Notes: a model not told the origin generated them from the sequence alone. Shown: positions 34,754-43,384, numbered from the stretch's first letter. The stretch is DNA of 64,000 nucleotides from Agromyces cavernae (GCF_021044935.1 NZ_JAJNMP010000001.1:806001-870000); one strand, 5' to 3'. Numbers and translations are program-made.

Positions 34754-35752
34754 ATGACCCGCATCGCCGTCAACGGATTCGGCCGCATTGGCCGCAACGT
34801 CGTCCGCGCACTCGTCGAGCGCGACGCCGACCTCGAACTCGTCGCCGTGAACGACCTCACCGACCCCGCAGCTCTCGCCCGCCTGCTGAAGTACGACACG
34901 GTCGGCGGCCGCTTCGGCCGCGAGGTCGCGGTCGACGGCGACACGCTCGTCATCGACGGCCGCCGCGTCAAGGTGCTCGCCGAGCGCGACCCCGCGAAGC
35001 TGCCGTGGGGCGAGCTCGGGGTCGACCTCGTGCTCGAGTCGACCGGGCGGTTCACCGACGCCGAGGCCGCGCGCGCCCACGTGGCCGCAGGCGCGAAGAA
35101 GGTGCTCGTGAGCGCCCCGGCGACCGGTGCCGATGTGACCCTCGCCTACGGCGTCAACACCGATGCATACGACGCCGACGAGCACGAGATCGTCTCGAAC
35201 GCGTCCTGCACCACGAACGCCCTCGCGCCGCTCGCGAAGGTGCTCGACGACCTCGCCGGCATCGAGCACGGCTTCATGACCACCGTGCACGCCTACACGC
35301 AGGACCAGAGCCTGCAGGACGGCCCCCACTCCGACGCACGCCGCGCGCGCGCCGCCGCCGAGAACATCGTGCCCGCCTCGACCGGAGCCGCGAAGGCCAT
35401 CGGCCTCGTGCTCCCGAACCTCGAAGGCAAGCTCAACGGCGATGCGATGCGCGTGCCCGTTCCGGTCGGCTCGATCGTCGAGCTCAACGCGACCGTCGCG
35501 AAGGACGTCACGCGCGACGAGGTGCTCGCGGCGTACCGCACCGCCGCGTCGAACGGGCTCGCGGGCGTGCTCGAGTACTCCGAGGAGCCGCTCGTCTCGA
35601 GCGACATCGTCGGCAACCCGCACTCGTCGATCTTCGACGCCGCGCTCACCCGCGTCGACGGCAAGCACGTCAAGGTCGTGGCCTGGTACGACAACGAGTG
35701 GGGCTTCTCGAACCGCGTGATCGACACGCTCGAGCTGCTCGCGAAGGGCTGA
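34754..35752 (+). CDS. gap: Glyceraldehyde-3-phosphate dehydrogenase, type I
   Basis: 332 residues, the normal length. RIAVNGFGRIGRNVVRAL binds NAD, with the specificity Asp in VAVNDLTD. The catalytic Cys lies in SNASCTTNALAPLAKVLDD near residue 151, the His in GFMTTVHAYTQDQ, and WYDNEWGFSNR closes the domain. It oxidises glyceraldehyde-3-phosphate to 1,3-bisphosphoglycerate in glycolysis. AAAGGA precedes ATG 34754. Unlike the usual gap-pgk-tpi operon of actinobacteria, it stands alone here, next to the wreck of a mobile element, so it may be a second copy. Confidence 0.95.
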   Translation: MTRIAVNGFGRIGRNVVRALVERDADLELVAVNDLTDPAALARLLKYDTVGGRFGREVAVDGDTLVIDGRRVKVLAERDPAKLPWGELGVDLVLESTGRFTDAEAARAHVAAGAKKVLVSAPATGADVTLAYGVNTDAYDADEHEIVSNASCTTNALAPLAKVLDDLAGIEHGFMTTVHAYTQDQSLQDGPHSDARRARAAAENIVPASTGAAKAIGLVLPNLEGKLNGDAMRVPVPVGSIVELNATVAKDVTRDEVLAAYRTAASNGLAGVLEYSEEPLVSSDIVGNPHSSIFDAALTRVDGKHVKVVAWYDNEWGFSNRVIDTLELLAKG

Positions 35753-35757
35753 TCGGC

Positions 35758-35792
35758 GGCGACGCCGCGCGCACCGTGAGCGCGGCGTCGCC
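35758..35792 (+). terminator. Hairpin after gap
   Basis: GGCGACGCCGCG and CGCGGCGTCGCC pair perfectly over 12 bases with an 11-base loop, six bases past the gap stop codon. No T-run follows. Confidence 0.75.
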
Positions 35793-35810
35793 GTGTCAAG
35801 GTCTACGATT

Positions 35811-35945
35811 TTACGCCTTGATCAGGGATGTTGCCATTCTCGGCCCAAATCGAGGCTCTGACTCCCGCGGCTCATCCGGTTCTCGATGGTGATCGGTGCA
35901 GCCGAAATACTCGGTGGCACGGTCCTTGGGCAGGTAGCGAGCCAT
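35811..35945 (-). pseudogene. Excisionase/AlpA-like helix-turn-helix relic with compensating frameshifts
   Basis: The frame starts MARYLPKDRATEYFGCT and ends PRFGPRMATSLIKA, which reads like the two ends of excisionase-type HTH proteins (...EYFGCT...RFGPR.ATSLI). The middle reads DHHREPDEPRESE in this frame, but the shifted frame gives PITIENRMSRGS, the expected recognition-helix sequence. Two nearby frameshifts that cancel would explain this. The stop comes soon after ATSLIKA, so the C-terminus is also cut. By-eye identification; supports a decayed integrated element here. Confidence 0.45.
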
Positions 35946-36305
35946 GATGGCGGTAGATTCGCGAGAAGGGACCACACGCCCGCTGTTGGACGGCTGACGG
36001 TCTGCTCGGCCTCGGGAGACCGCACCCAGTTCGGCGGTCGTACTCTTCCGGGCCCGTCTCATGGGAGAGGGCCAGCGCTCGCATCGCGTGGTGACGAGGC
36101 GGCACAGTGTGCCTGCCTCGCTATCTAGATTCTGTCGGGAATTTTGGGAACGGGCCTAAGCGTGAAGTCCCACGCCCTAGGGCCATGCGAGGGCATCCTG
36201 CGGGTTTAGAGTTTGGCCCTGGCGCGCGATTTAGCCGGATGCCCCACAAGTCTCTTAGCTCGCGGATTTTCGCGCCGCGGGTGCCTGGGACTTCGGCTCT
36301 GCTGT
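35946..36305. other. Non-coding stretch at the left of the decayed element
   Basis: No intact gene is seen. The sequence is less GC-rich than its surroundings and several short frames are broken by stops. Probably debris of the element. Confidence 0.4.
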
Positions 36306-37631
36306 TCACGTCACAGGTGCGTCGTCCCGCTCCCAGTCCACGGGCAAGTGAAGAGCGATAGCCGTATCGAACCAGTCGGCATCGCCCGGCCAAGCATCGG
36401 GTGCGTCTGCGCTCGAATACAGATACTCGCGGCGGGAGCCATCCCTACCGCCGACACCCAGCACCCAACCGCTCGGCAGCCGACGCCAGGCCCGCCAATT
36501 CTGGTGGTCATCGGTTACCTCGACGACGATGCCGTGCGCGTCTGGCAACCCCCACCGCGAGGCGGGCTGGATCACCATCTCGGTGAGGTCATCCCAGTAG
36601 CGGTTGCCGAGTCCCTTGAAGCGGTTCTCCTGAGCCGTCCAAATCATGCCTCGGAGCGCGCCCTTCGTCCCATCGAATTCGCGTCGGTCGAGCTGCGCCC
36701 CGTCGCCATCCGCGCCGGGCTCACCTGCCATCACCTTGAGCCGCGCCCGCCGTTCCCGCTCGCGAGCCTCACGATTCAGCACATCATGCCGAAAGGCACG
36801 CATCTCAGCCAGCGCCCCCCGCACGGTCGACGTGCGGCTCACCTTCTTTTGGTACGGGCCAGTGAACGCAGCCGCCCATCGAAGGCGGAGGTGAAGGCCG
36901 ACCACAACGGCGAGCACAGCGCGCTTCTGCGCGGGCGGCTTCCATATGCGCCGCATTCGCGTCGCTGCCGTCTCAACGGCCGCGAAGAAGGCGAGCCCGT
37001 AGAAGAAGCCGAACATCGAAAGAGGCAGCCAGACAGACAGCGCGAGCTCCATCTGCGTCGCTCCCCAGTCGCGTTCATTCGCTGTTAGTACGAGACGCGT
37101 CGTAGTCCAAATGAAGAGGCCAACGACGACGATGACTAGCGGCACGCTGAGGCATCCAGCGAGGATCTTGCTATTCGGACTGAGGCCGGCCGCAGCGATC
37201 ACGATGACGACCACGAAGAGCGCGAACTGGAGAACCAGTTCGGGTAGGAGGTCGAGTGGCTCAAGGTTGAGATAGAACGCGAGCAGTGATGACAACGCCA
37301 CCGTCTCGAGAACGATCTTGCGAAGGATCGCACCACCCGATTTCGCGTTGACGACCGCAAGCAGGACTGGGAATCCGACCGTCAGTACGATCAGACTGGA
37401 GTCCTTCAAAAGTGCGACGTCCCAGAGATCGATGCGCCATGCCATGAAGATCGACGCGACACACCACACCAAAAAGAGGCCGAATACGGCGAGAACCTTC
37501 GATGAGGCGGCGGCGCGGACTACGCCGCCCGCGGCAGGCAGCACGGTTCGCCGCATCGAGGGAATGGCAAGGATCAGGGCGATCCCCAATCCGATGAGTA
37601 TGAGGGTCGCGATCTCGCGATTGTTCAGCAC
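36306..37631 (-). CDS. Unknown multi-pass membrane protein with a Trp-rich soluble C-terminus
   Basis: 441 residues from GTG 37631, which has GGAGG seven bases upstream. About six to seven membrane segments fill residues 1-230 (examples: IATLILIGLGIALILAIPSM, VLAVFGLFLVWCVASIFMAW, VVIVIAAAGLSPNS). A basic helical stretch follows (RHDVLNREARERERRARLK near 290), then a soluble C-terminal domain rich in Trp (ENRFKGLGNRYWDDLTEM, DDHQNWRAWRRLPSGWVLG, DWFDTAIALHLPVDWERD). No family is recognised. Base composition is lower in GC than the flanking genes, and it lies between relics of an excisionase and a recombinase, so it is probably cargo of a mobile element. Confidence 0.75.
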   Translation of the reverse strand: MLNNREIATLILIGLGIALILAIPSMRRTVLPAAGGVVRAAASSKVLAVFGLFLVWCVASIFMAWRIDLWDVALLKDSSLIVLTVGFPVLLAVVNAKSGGAILRKIVLETVALSSLLAFYLNLEPLDLLPELVLQFALFVVVIVIAAAGLSPNSKILAGCLSVPLVIVVVGLFIWTTTRLVLTANERDWGATQMELALSVWLPLSMFGFFYGLAFFAAVETAATRMRRIWKPPAQKRAVLAVVVGLHLRLRWAAAFTGPYQKKVSRTSTVRGALAEMRAFRHDVLNREARERERRARLKVMAGEPGADGDGAQLDRREFDGTKGALRGMIWTAQENRFKGLGNRYWDDLTEMVIQPASRWGLPDAHGIVVEVTDDHQNWRAWRRLPSGWVLGVGGRDGSRREYLYSSADAPDAWPGDADWFDTAIALHLPVDWERDDAPVT

Positions 37632-37756
37632 GGGTGGCCTCCGGGCCGAACGCTACCGGATGAGTGCATCGGGCAGATCTCGCGACTGCGCGTCAGATGT
37701 CCTCCCCCGAACGAGGGTATTTCCACCGTTGCTCGCGGCTCATAGCGTGGCTATTG

Positions 37757-37784
37757 GTGCTCCGCGTTCTCGCGGAGCACTTTT
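37757..37784 (+). terminator. Intrinsic terminator-like hairpin just before the DUF2510 gene
   Basis: GTGCTCCGCG and CGCGGAGCAC pair over 10 bases with loop TTCT and a following TTTT: the only hairpin noticed here with a T-run. It lies 20 bases before ATG 37804, inside the leader, so it either insulates the gene or attenuates it. Confidence 0.7.
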
Positions 37785-37803
37785 GCTACGAGAGGAACGC
37801 CCG

Positions 37804-38097
37804 ATGACAAACCCTGCCGCTTCGCCACCCGCTGGATGGTACAACGACGGCCATGGGCGTCAGCGATGGTGGGATGGAACTCAGTGGACCGAGCACTTCG
37901 CGCCTGTCGCCGCGCCGCAGCCCACGCACACGGCGGGCCCGATGACGGCCAGCCAACTCAACGTCAAGCGTGAGGTCGTCTACAACCGCCACCAGAAGGG
38001 GCACAGCATCATCCTCCACTTGCTCTTCGGCGTGTTCATCCTCTGGGTCAATGTCATCTACATCTCGGTGAGCCCAAACCACTACTGGCACACCTGA
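37804..38097 (+). CDS. DUF2510 protein with a C-terminal membrane helix
   Basis: 97 residues. The DUF2510 motif is at the start (PAGWYNDGHGRQRWWDGTQW, then TEHF). After a polar linker comes KREVVYNRHQKGHSIILHLL and one membrane helix ending in YISVSPNHYWHT. Proteins with this GHS...LLFGVFILWVN...SPNHYWH ending are common on actinobacterial phages and integrated elements. GAGAGGA lies nine bases before the ATG. Function unknown. Confidence 0.78.
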   Translation: MTNPAASPPAGWYNDGHGRQRWWDGTQWTEHFAPVAAPQPTHTAGPMTASQLNVKREVVYNRHQKGHSIILHLLFGVFILWVNVIYISVSPNHYWHT

Positions 38098-38196
38098 TCC
38101 CCTCACGTCCGCCAGCGGCGGGTGTCAGCCGCGGCATACACCGTCGATCAAGTGGACGGAGGGGCATATGGAGTGCCAGTTTGAGGGGGTTGGAAC

Positions 38197-38346
38197 CTGC
38201 TCTTTGGTCTCGTCATCGGCGCGGCGGGCGGCTGCGCTGTTGGCTGGAAGCTCGCGATGCGCAAGGCATCGCAGCGCCAACGCGCCGGCGACAACGCCCA
38301 GCAGTTCCAAGCCGGCCGAGACATCGGGAATGTGAAGAACGGGTGA
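38197..38346 (+). CDS. Small membrane ORF (49 codons), start uncertain
   Basis: The frame LLFGLVIGAAGGCAVGWKLA, then RKASQRQRAGDN and FQAGRDIGNVKNG, looks real: one glycine-rich membrane helix plus a polar tail, as in short proteins of mobile elements. An in-frame TGA at 38182 leaves no ATG or GTG; CTG 38197 preceded by GAGGGGG is the only candidate. An ATG at 38168 (ATGGAG) lies in another frame, so a short insertion may have cut the start off. It may be a pseudogene. Confidence 0.4.
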   Translation: MLFGLVIGAAGGCAVGWKLAMRKASQRQRAGDNAQQFQAGRDIGNVKNG

Positions 38347-38395
38347 CCGGCAGGCAGTCGCGACGCGCGTTCGCGTTCTGCCTACGGCGCGACGG

Positions 38396-38552
38396 ATCAG
38401 TGAGCAGCGAGTAGAGCGCGCGCCACTCGTCCTCGGGCCTTGCCGACGATCTCAGCGCGGCAGTCGGCCTCCTTACGATCGGCGCCGAGCCCGGCGCCCT
38501 CGCGATCGCGCGAGATGCGCGGGTAGATCGCCGCCCTGATGTGCTTAGCCAT
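38396..38552 (-). pseudogene. Serine recombinase (large resolvase/integrase) N-terminal relic
   Basis: The frame begins MAKHIRAAIYPRISRDREGA, then GLGADRKEADCRAEI, matching the start of large serine recombinases, with the catalytic Ser in RIS. About 30 residues are then missing, and the next matching piece, ARPEDEWRALYSLLTD, is in a different frame. Nothing recognisable of the C-terminal DNA-binding domains remains. The start overlaps the end of the lipoprotein gene (ATGGCTAA), so they were once coupled. Deletion plus frameshift is seen directly; family assignment is by eye. Confidence 0.65.
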
Positions 38553-38931
38553 CGTTCACCGCCTCCGAGCAAATGCTCACTTCGTCGGCGTATCGCTCGG
38601 GGTACTTCAGTACGAAGAAGGCGCAGCGGCTAATGGAGGCGTACTCCTCGTCCCACTGGTCGATGAAGGTGCGCTCACCGACGTTGTCGAGCCATCGTTC
38701 GCATGCCACCTCGGCAGTCTGCAGAATCTGCCCGCCGTTGCCGTCAGAAACCTCCGAGGGCTCGGGATTCGCCCAAATGCACCACTCCCAGGCCGTATCG
38801 AAGGCGCTGGTGGTCGGCTGCGCGGTCGGCGTCGGCTTGTGCTCCGCCGCTGCGGTGCAGCCGGTCAAGGCTAGGGCGATGATCGCCAGAGCGACTGGGA
38901 AGGTCTTGGCCAGAGGGCTCGATGTCGTCAC
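38545..38931 (-). CDS. Putative secreted lipoprotein
   Basis: 128 residues. A signal peptide with a lipobox is clear (VALAIIALALTGC, with Cys the predicted lipidated residue). After a Thr/Pro-rich spacer (KPTPTAQPTTSAF) the mature part has four cysteines (EWCIW, VACERW, SRCAFF, ICSEAV) that could form two disulfides. No family recognised. It directly precedes and overlaps the broken serine recombinase, an arrangement seen for small surface proteins on integrated elements. Confidence 0.78.
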   Translation of the reverse strand: MTTSSPLAKTFPVALAIIALALTGCTAAAEHKPTPTAQPTTSAFDTAWEWCIWANPEPSEVSDGNGGQILQTAEVACERWLDNVGERTFIDQWDEEYASISRCAFFVLKYPERYADEVSICSEAVNDG

Positions 38932-39092
38932 AATGTAGATTATCTGGCCTTGATCTGTCTCGCTCTGCCTCCGGCAGCGTGAGGCGAGCGGATGTCCCGC
39001 CGCGAGCCATCCCTCAGCGGTCGGCAGGAATTCGCGGTGTTACGGCAGCACCGTGACGCTCGGGTGTCGGTGGCGGGAAGCAGAATGGGCAG

Positions 39093-40049
39093 GTGACTCG
39101 ACGTGGGCTGATCCTCTTCGTCGCGCTCGGCATCGCCTGGGGCATCCCGTACCTGTTCATCAAGGTCGCGGTCAGCGAGCTTGAGCCGGCGATGGTGGTG
39201 CTCGCACGGTCGGGCCTCGCGGCACTCCTGCTGCTGCCGCTCGCGTTCTTCCGGCGCGAGGTGGTGCAGGTGGTGCGCCGCTGGAAGCCGATGCTGGCCT
39301 ACACGATCGTCGAGATCATCCTCCCGTGGTACTTCCTGAGCGCGGCCGAGCAGCGCCTGCCGAGTTCGACCGCGGGCCTGCTGCTCGCCACGGTGCCGCT
39401 CGCCGGTGTCGGCATCGCGTTCGCGATGGGCCGACCCGAGCGGCTCTCCCGGTCGAACTGGCTCGGCATCGCGATCGGAATGCTGGGCGTCGCGGCGCTC
39501 GTCGGCCTCGACATCGCGGGCTCCGACCTGATCGCCGTCGCCCAGATGGCGGTCGTCGTCGTCGGCTATGCCCTGGGCCCGGCGATCCTCGCCCGGTGGA
39601 TGTCCGATCTCCCGGGCGTCGGAGTCGTCGCCGTCTCGCTCGCCGCGACCGCCGTCGTCTACGTGCCGTTCGTGCTCTTCACGGGCGCGTGGCCGACCGT
39701 GTGGCCGTCGGAGGCGGTCGTGGTGTCGATCGTCGTGCTCGCCGTGGTCTGCAGCGCCCTCGCGTTCCTGCTCATGGTGGCGCTCGTGGCTGAGATCGGT
39801 CCCGTCAAGGCGACGGCGATCACGTACGTCAATCCCGCCGTCGCCATCATCGCGGGCGTCGCCGTGCTCGGCGAGCGCATCACCGTGTGGACCCTCGTCG
39901 GGTTCGTGTTCGTGCTCGCCGGTTCCTACCTGGTGACGCGGAAGCGGCGCGAGCCGGTCGCAGCCGAGGGTCCCGAAGAGGCGTGCGCCGAGCAGGATGC
40001 GTCGCTCTCGGCGGCGCGGCTTCGGTCGAGCGAGGTCGACTCGCCGTAG
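39093..40049 (+). CDS. EamA-family transporter (drug/metabolite exporter)
   Basis: 318 residues from GTG 39093. Ten hydrophobic segments arranged as two repeats; GIPYLFIKVAVSELEPAMVV and SSTAGLLLATVPLAGV in the first half and ATAITYVNPAVAIIAGVAVLGERIT in the second are characteristic EamA blocks. The C-terminus is a charged cytoplasmic tail (RKRREPVAAEGPEEACAEQ). Substrate unknown. It lies just outside the right edge of the decayed element and converges with the nitronate monooxygenase-like gene. Confidence 0.88.
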   Translation: MTRRGLILFVALGIAWGIPYLFIKVAVSELEPAMVVLARSGLAALLLLPLAFFRREVVQVVRRWKPMLAYTIVEIILPWYFLSAAEQRLPSSTAGLLLATVPLAGVGIAFAMGRPERLSRSNWLGIAIGMLGVAALVGLDIAGSDLIAVAQMAVVVVGYALGPAILARWMSDLPGVGVVAVSLAATAVVYVPFVLFTGAWPTVWPSEAVVVSIVVLAVVCSALAFLLMVALVAEIGPVKATAITYVNPAVAIIAGVAVLGERITVWTLVGFVFVLAGSYLVTRKRREPVAAEGPEEACAEQDASLSAARLRSSEVDSP

Positions 40050-40069
40050 CCGCCCGGCCGATCCCCCGT

Positions 40070-41137
40070 TCAGCCGGGGATGCCGGCCGCGAGCTCTGCG
40101 AACACGTCGCCGACGTCGTCGCGCAGCGCGAGCGGCGCCGACTGCCCCATCCACAGCGATTGCAGGTCGGCGCGCCCCTGCCGGATCGCTTCGGTACGGA
40201 ACCTGCCGGTCATCCAGTTCTGCACGGGGAACGGCGCGATGACGCCGGCGTCTTCGATCTCGTGGATGGCGCGGTTGGCTGCGCCGCGCGCGAGGCGGCC
40301 GCTCATCGCGCGAGTGAGCACGGTGTCGTGCGCCGCGGTCGTGCTGATCGCCTCACGGTGGGCGTCGTTCGTCGCCGATTGCCGCGTGCGCAGCAACGCG
40401 GTGCCCACCTGCACGCCGGCAGCACCGAGCGCGAACGCCGCCGCGACACCGCGCCGATCGGCGATGCCGCCAGCGGCGATCACGGGCACTGAGACGGCGT
40501 CGACGACCTGCGGGATCAGCGAGATCGAGCCCACGAGCGACTGCTCGGGCGGCCGCAGGAACGACACTCGGTGCCCGCCGGCCTCGAGCCCGGTCGCGAC
40601 GATCGCATCCACGCCACTCGCGTCGAGCGCCGCCGCCTCGTCGACCGACGTCGCCGTGGCCACCAGGCGGATGCCGCGGGCTCTCGCACCCTCGACCACA
40701 TCGGCCGGCGGCACGCCGAACACGAAGCTCGCCACCGCGGGCCGCGCCTCGAGCACCGCATCCCACTGCTCTGCGAATGACGGGAGGTACTGCGCAGGCG
40801 GCTCGGTCGGCACCGGGAGACCGACCTCGTCGAAGAACGGCCGCAAGGCCTCACGCGCGGCCTCGAAGCCGCCGGGCGCGAGCGGGGCATCGGTCGGGTC
40901 ATCCGTCAGCGGGAGCCACACGTTGAGGTTGAACGGTCGGCTCGTGACCGCGCGGATCGCGGCCGCCGTCTCGAGGATGCGGCCGGCGTCGTAGCCGTAG
41001 AGTCCGAACGAGCCGAGCCCGCCGAGTTCGCTCACCCCGGCGGTCAGTTCGACCGACGAGAGCCCGCCGAACGGCCCGAGCACGATCGGACGATCGATGC
41101 CGAGCATCGCCGTGAGGTCGTCGGTGCGGTCGGTCAT
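40070..41137 (-). CDS. Nitronate monooxygenase-like flavoprotein
   Basis: 355 residues. A TIM-barrel FMN enzyme: LGIDRPIVLGPFGGLSSVEL at the start, FVFGVPPADVVEGARARGI, DAIVATGLEAGGHR (with the conserved His of the family) and VPVIAAGGIADRRGVAAAFA for phosphate binding. Class members oxidise alkyl nitronates, or act as enoyl reductases in FabK-like branches; here the GLGSFGLYGYD block suits nitronate monooxygenase. GGAGGAGCGAC precedes the ATG. It converges with the EamA gene. Confidence 0.88.
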   Translation of the reverse strand: MTDRTDDLTAMLGIDRPIVLGPFGGLSSVELTAGVSELGGLGSFGLYGYDAGRILETAAAIRAVTSRPFNLNVWLPLTDDPTDAPLAPGGFEAAREALRPFFDEVGLPVPTEPPAQYLPSFAEQWDAVLEARPAVASFVFGVPPADVVEGARARGIRLVATATSVDEAAALDASGVDAIVATGLEAGGHRVSFLRPPEQSLVGSISLIPQVVDAVSVPVIAAGGIADRRGVAAAFALGAAGVQVGTALLRTRQSATNDAHREAISTTAAHDTVLTRAMSGRLARGAANRAIHEIEDAGVIAPFPVQNWMTGRFRTEAIRQGRADLQSLWMGQSAPLALRDDVGDVFAELAAGIPG

Positions 41138-41332
41138 GTCGCTCCTCCATGCTCGGAGATTCCACGATACGCCCGGCGTCGGTCGGTGATCCGAGCGCGT
41201 CTGGGAGCCGTGATGTTGAGCCGTGCTACGCCGACTTACGGCGTGTTTCGGGCGCCCTCCAACAGCCACCGACGGCTTCCTAGCATTCGGGAAAACGCTT
41301 CACGCAACTTCCCTACGAAAGGACTCGCCTCC

Positions 41333-43369
41333 ATGCCACGTCAACTCCATCGAACCGCGGCAGTCGCCGTCGCCGCGGCACTCGCCCTCGGCGGCCTCGC
41401 CGCAGCCCCGACCATCGCGTACTCCGCTGACGACGATGCAGTGCGCCTCTTCACGCTCGATGCCGCTGACGCGGCATCGGTCTCAGACCTCGACGTCGTC
41501 GAAGCGGGTGACGGCGACATCGTCGTGCTCGGCGACGCGAGCACCGGTGACGCGCTCGAGGACCGCGGGATCGAGCCGCTCGCGGTCGAGCTCTATGGCG
41601 ACTCGATCACCGCCGACGCGTCGCGTGCGTCCCGACTCGCGGCGACCGCGTATCCCGTGCCCGAACGGCTCGCCGGAACGGACTACGAGACGTACTTCGG
41701 CGGGTACCGCACCGTCGACTCATACGAGCAGTTCGCGCACGACCTCGCCGGTGCGTACCCCGAGGTGGCCGAGCTCGTCGACTTCGGCGACTCCTGGTTG
41801 AAGACGCAGGGCCGGGGTGGTCACGACCTGCTCGCCCTGCGACTCACGGCCGACGTCGAGGAGCAGCCGGCGCCGACCGACGGGCAGGAGGGCCGCCCGC
41901 GGTTCGTACTCGTCGCGCAGGCGCACGCGCGTGAGGTGATCACGAGCGAGCTCGCGTGGCGCTATGCGACCGAACTGCTCGACGGGTACGGAACGGACCC
42001 GCAGATCACCTCGCTGCTCGACAGCACCGAGGTCTGGATCAACTTCCAGAACAACCCCGACGGCATCGAGATCGTCGAGGATGCCCTCGCCACTGCGCCG
42101 GTGAACGCCGCCGGCGACGCGACGCCGCCGAGCACCTCGAAGGCGTGGCAGCGCAAGAACCTCGATGATGCGCTGTTCAACCCGACGAGCGGCAACTGGA
42201 GCAGCCAGCAGCCGGGCGTCGACCTGAACCGCAACTGGGGCTTCCACTGGGGCGAGGCGTCGTCGAGCGCTAACCCGACCTCGGCGACCTACCGTGGTAC
42301 GGCGCCGCACTCCGAGCCCGAGATCGACGCACTCTCAGGCCTCCTCACCGACCTGTTCGGCGAGTACCCGGCCGAGACTGAGTCGCCCGCTCCGTCGGAC
42401 CGGACCGGCACGTACGTGAACCTGCACTCGTACTCCGACTACGTCATCTATCCGTACGCGTACTCGGCGGCGGCGAACGTCCCGAACCTCGCACCGATCA
42501 AGGCGAACGCGTTCCGCCAGTCATATGCCAGCGGATTCAACACCGGCAAGGCCGGCGAGATCCTCTACGACAACTCGGGCAACGACATCGACTGGATCTA
42601 CTCGCAGCTCGGCGTGCCCGCCTACACCTACGAGATCGGCACGTCCCGCACCGGCGGATTCTTCCCCGCGTACAGCCGGGTCGACGCCTTCTGGAACAGC
42701 GTCGGTCCCGGCATCCGATTCGCGGCGGAGGCATCGTACGAGCCGTACACCGCGGCACTCGGCGGCATCGTGGAGGACCTCGTCGTCGAACGGGGCGAGG
42801 GCGGTTCGGTGAAGGTCACGGGCGTCGCGAGCGATGACCGCTACGGTGCCAACCCCAGCTCGCTGATCCGCCGCCCCGCGATCACCGACATCGTCGCCGT
42901 CGAGGCGGCCCTCGCCGTCGACCGTGCCGGCATCGACGAGACGGTTCCCCTGACGCTCGCGGGAAGCGGCAGCACGGTCGGCTTCTCGGGCAGCATCCCG
43001 GTGACGGCCGACACCGCCGAGGCGCGCAGCCTCTTCGTGCGCTCGAAGAACGGCAGCGGCGAGTGGGGTCCGTGGCAGAGCGCCACCGTACCCCTCGTCG
43101 AGACGACGACGACGGTGACGAACACGGGGCGGGCCTTCACCGCGGCCGTGACGCCGAGCAGCACCGGCCCGGTGGCCACGGCCGGCACCGTGCAGTTCAC
43201 GCTCGACGACGTGCCGGTCGGTGCTCCCGTGCCCGTCAAGCACGGCGTGGCGCGCACGGCGATCCCGGCGCACCTCGGCGACGGCGTCGTGACCGCAGGG
43301 TACAGCGGCGACGGCTACTACGCGACGAGCGCCGGCAGCGGCGCCGCCGGTCGCGGCTCGTCGCGCTGA
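41333..43369 (+). CDS. Secreted M14 zinc carboxypeptidase with C-terminal Ig-like domain
   Basis: 678 residues. A signal peptide (AVAVAAALALGGLAAAPTIA then YSA) is followed by a propeptide-like region and the M14 domain: zinc ligands in LVAQAHAREVITSE and NLHSYSDYVIYPY, substrate Arg in VDLNRNWGFHWGEASS, SHSEPE-like APHSEPEIDAL, and the catalytic Glu in PAYTYEIGTSRTGGFFP. After residue 590 an Ig-like domain follows (TVQFTLDDVPVGAPV, GVVTAGYSGDGYYATSA). It cleaves C-terminal residues outside the cell. GAAAGGA precedes ATG 41333. Confidence 0.92.
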   Translation: MPRQLHRTAAVAVAAALALGGLAAAPTIAYSADDDAVRLFTLDAADAASVSDLDVVEAGDGDIVVLGDASTGDALEDRGIEPLAVELYGDSITADASRASRLAATAYPVPERLAGTDYETYFGGYRTVDSYEQFAHDLAGAYPEVAELVDFGDSWLKTQGRGGHDLLALRLTADVEEQPAPTDGQEGRPRFVLVAQAHAREVITSELAWRYATELLDGYGTDPQITSLLDSTEVWINFQNNPDGIEIVEDALATAPVNAAGDATPPSTSKAWQRKNLDDALFNPTSGNWSSQQPGVDLNRNWGFHWGEASSSANPTSATYRGTAPHSEPEIDALSGLLTDLFGEYPAETESPAPSDRTGTYVNLHSYSDYVIYPYAYSAAANVPNLAPIKANAFRQSYASGFNTGKAGEILYDNSGNDIDWIYSQLGVPAYTYEIGTSRTGGFFPAYSRVDAFWNSVGPGIRFAAEASYEPYTAALGGIVEDLVVERGEGGSVKVTGVASDDRYGANPSSLIRRPAITDIVAVEAALAVDRAGIDETVPLTLAGSGSTVGFSGSIPVTADTAEARSLFVRSKNGSGEWGPWQSATVPLVETTTTVTNTGRAFTAAVTPSSTGPVATAGTVQFTLDDVPVGAPVPVKHGVARTAIPAHLGDGVVTAGYSGDGYYATSAGSGAAGRGSSR

Positions 43370-43384
43370 GCGAGCCGACGAGCG

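Noticed and set aside
36107-36393. Short open frames on both strands left of the membrane gene
   Set aside because: No motif, no ribosome site, poor composition.
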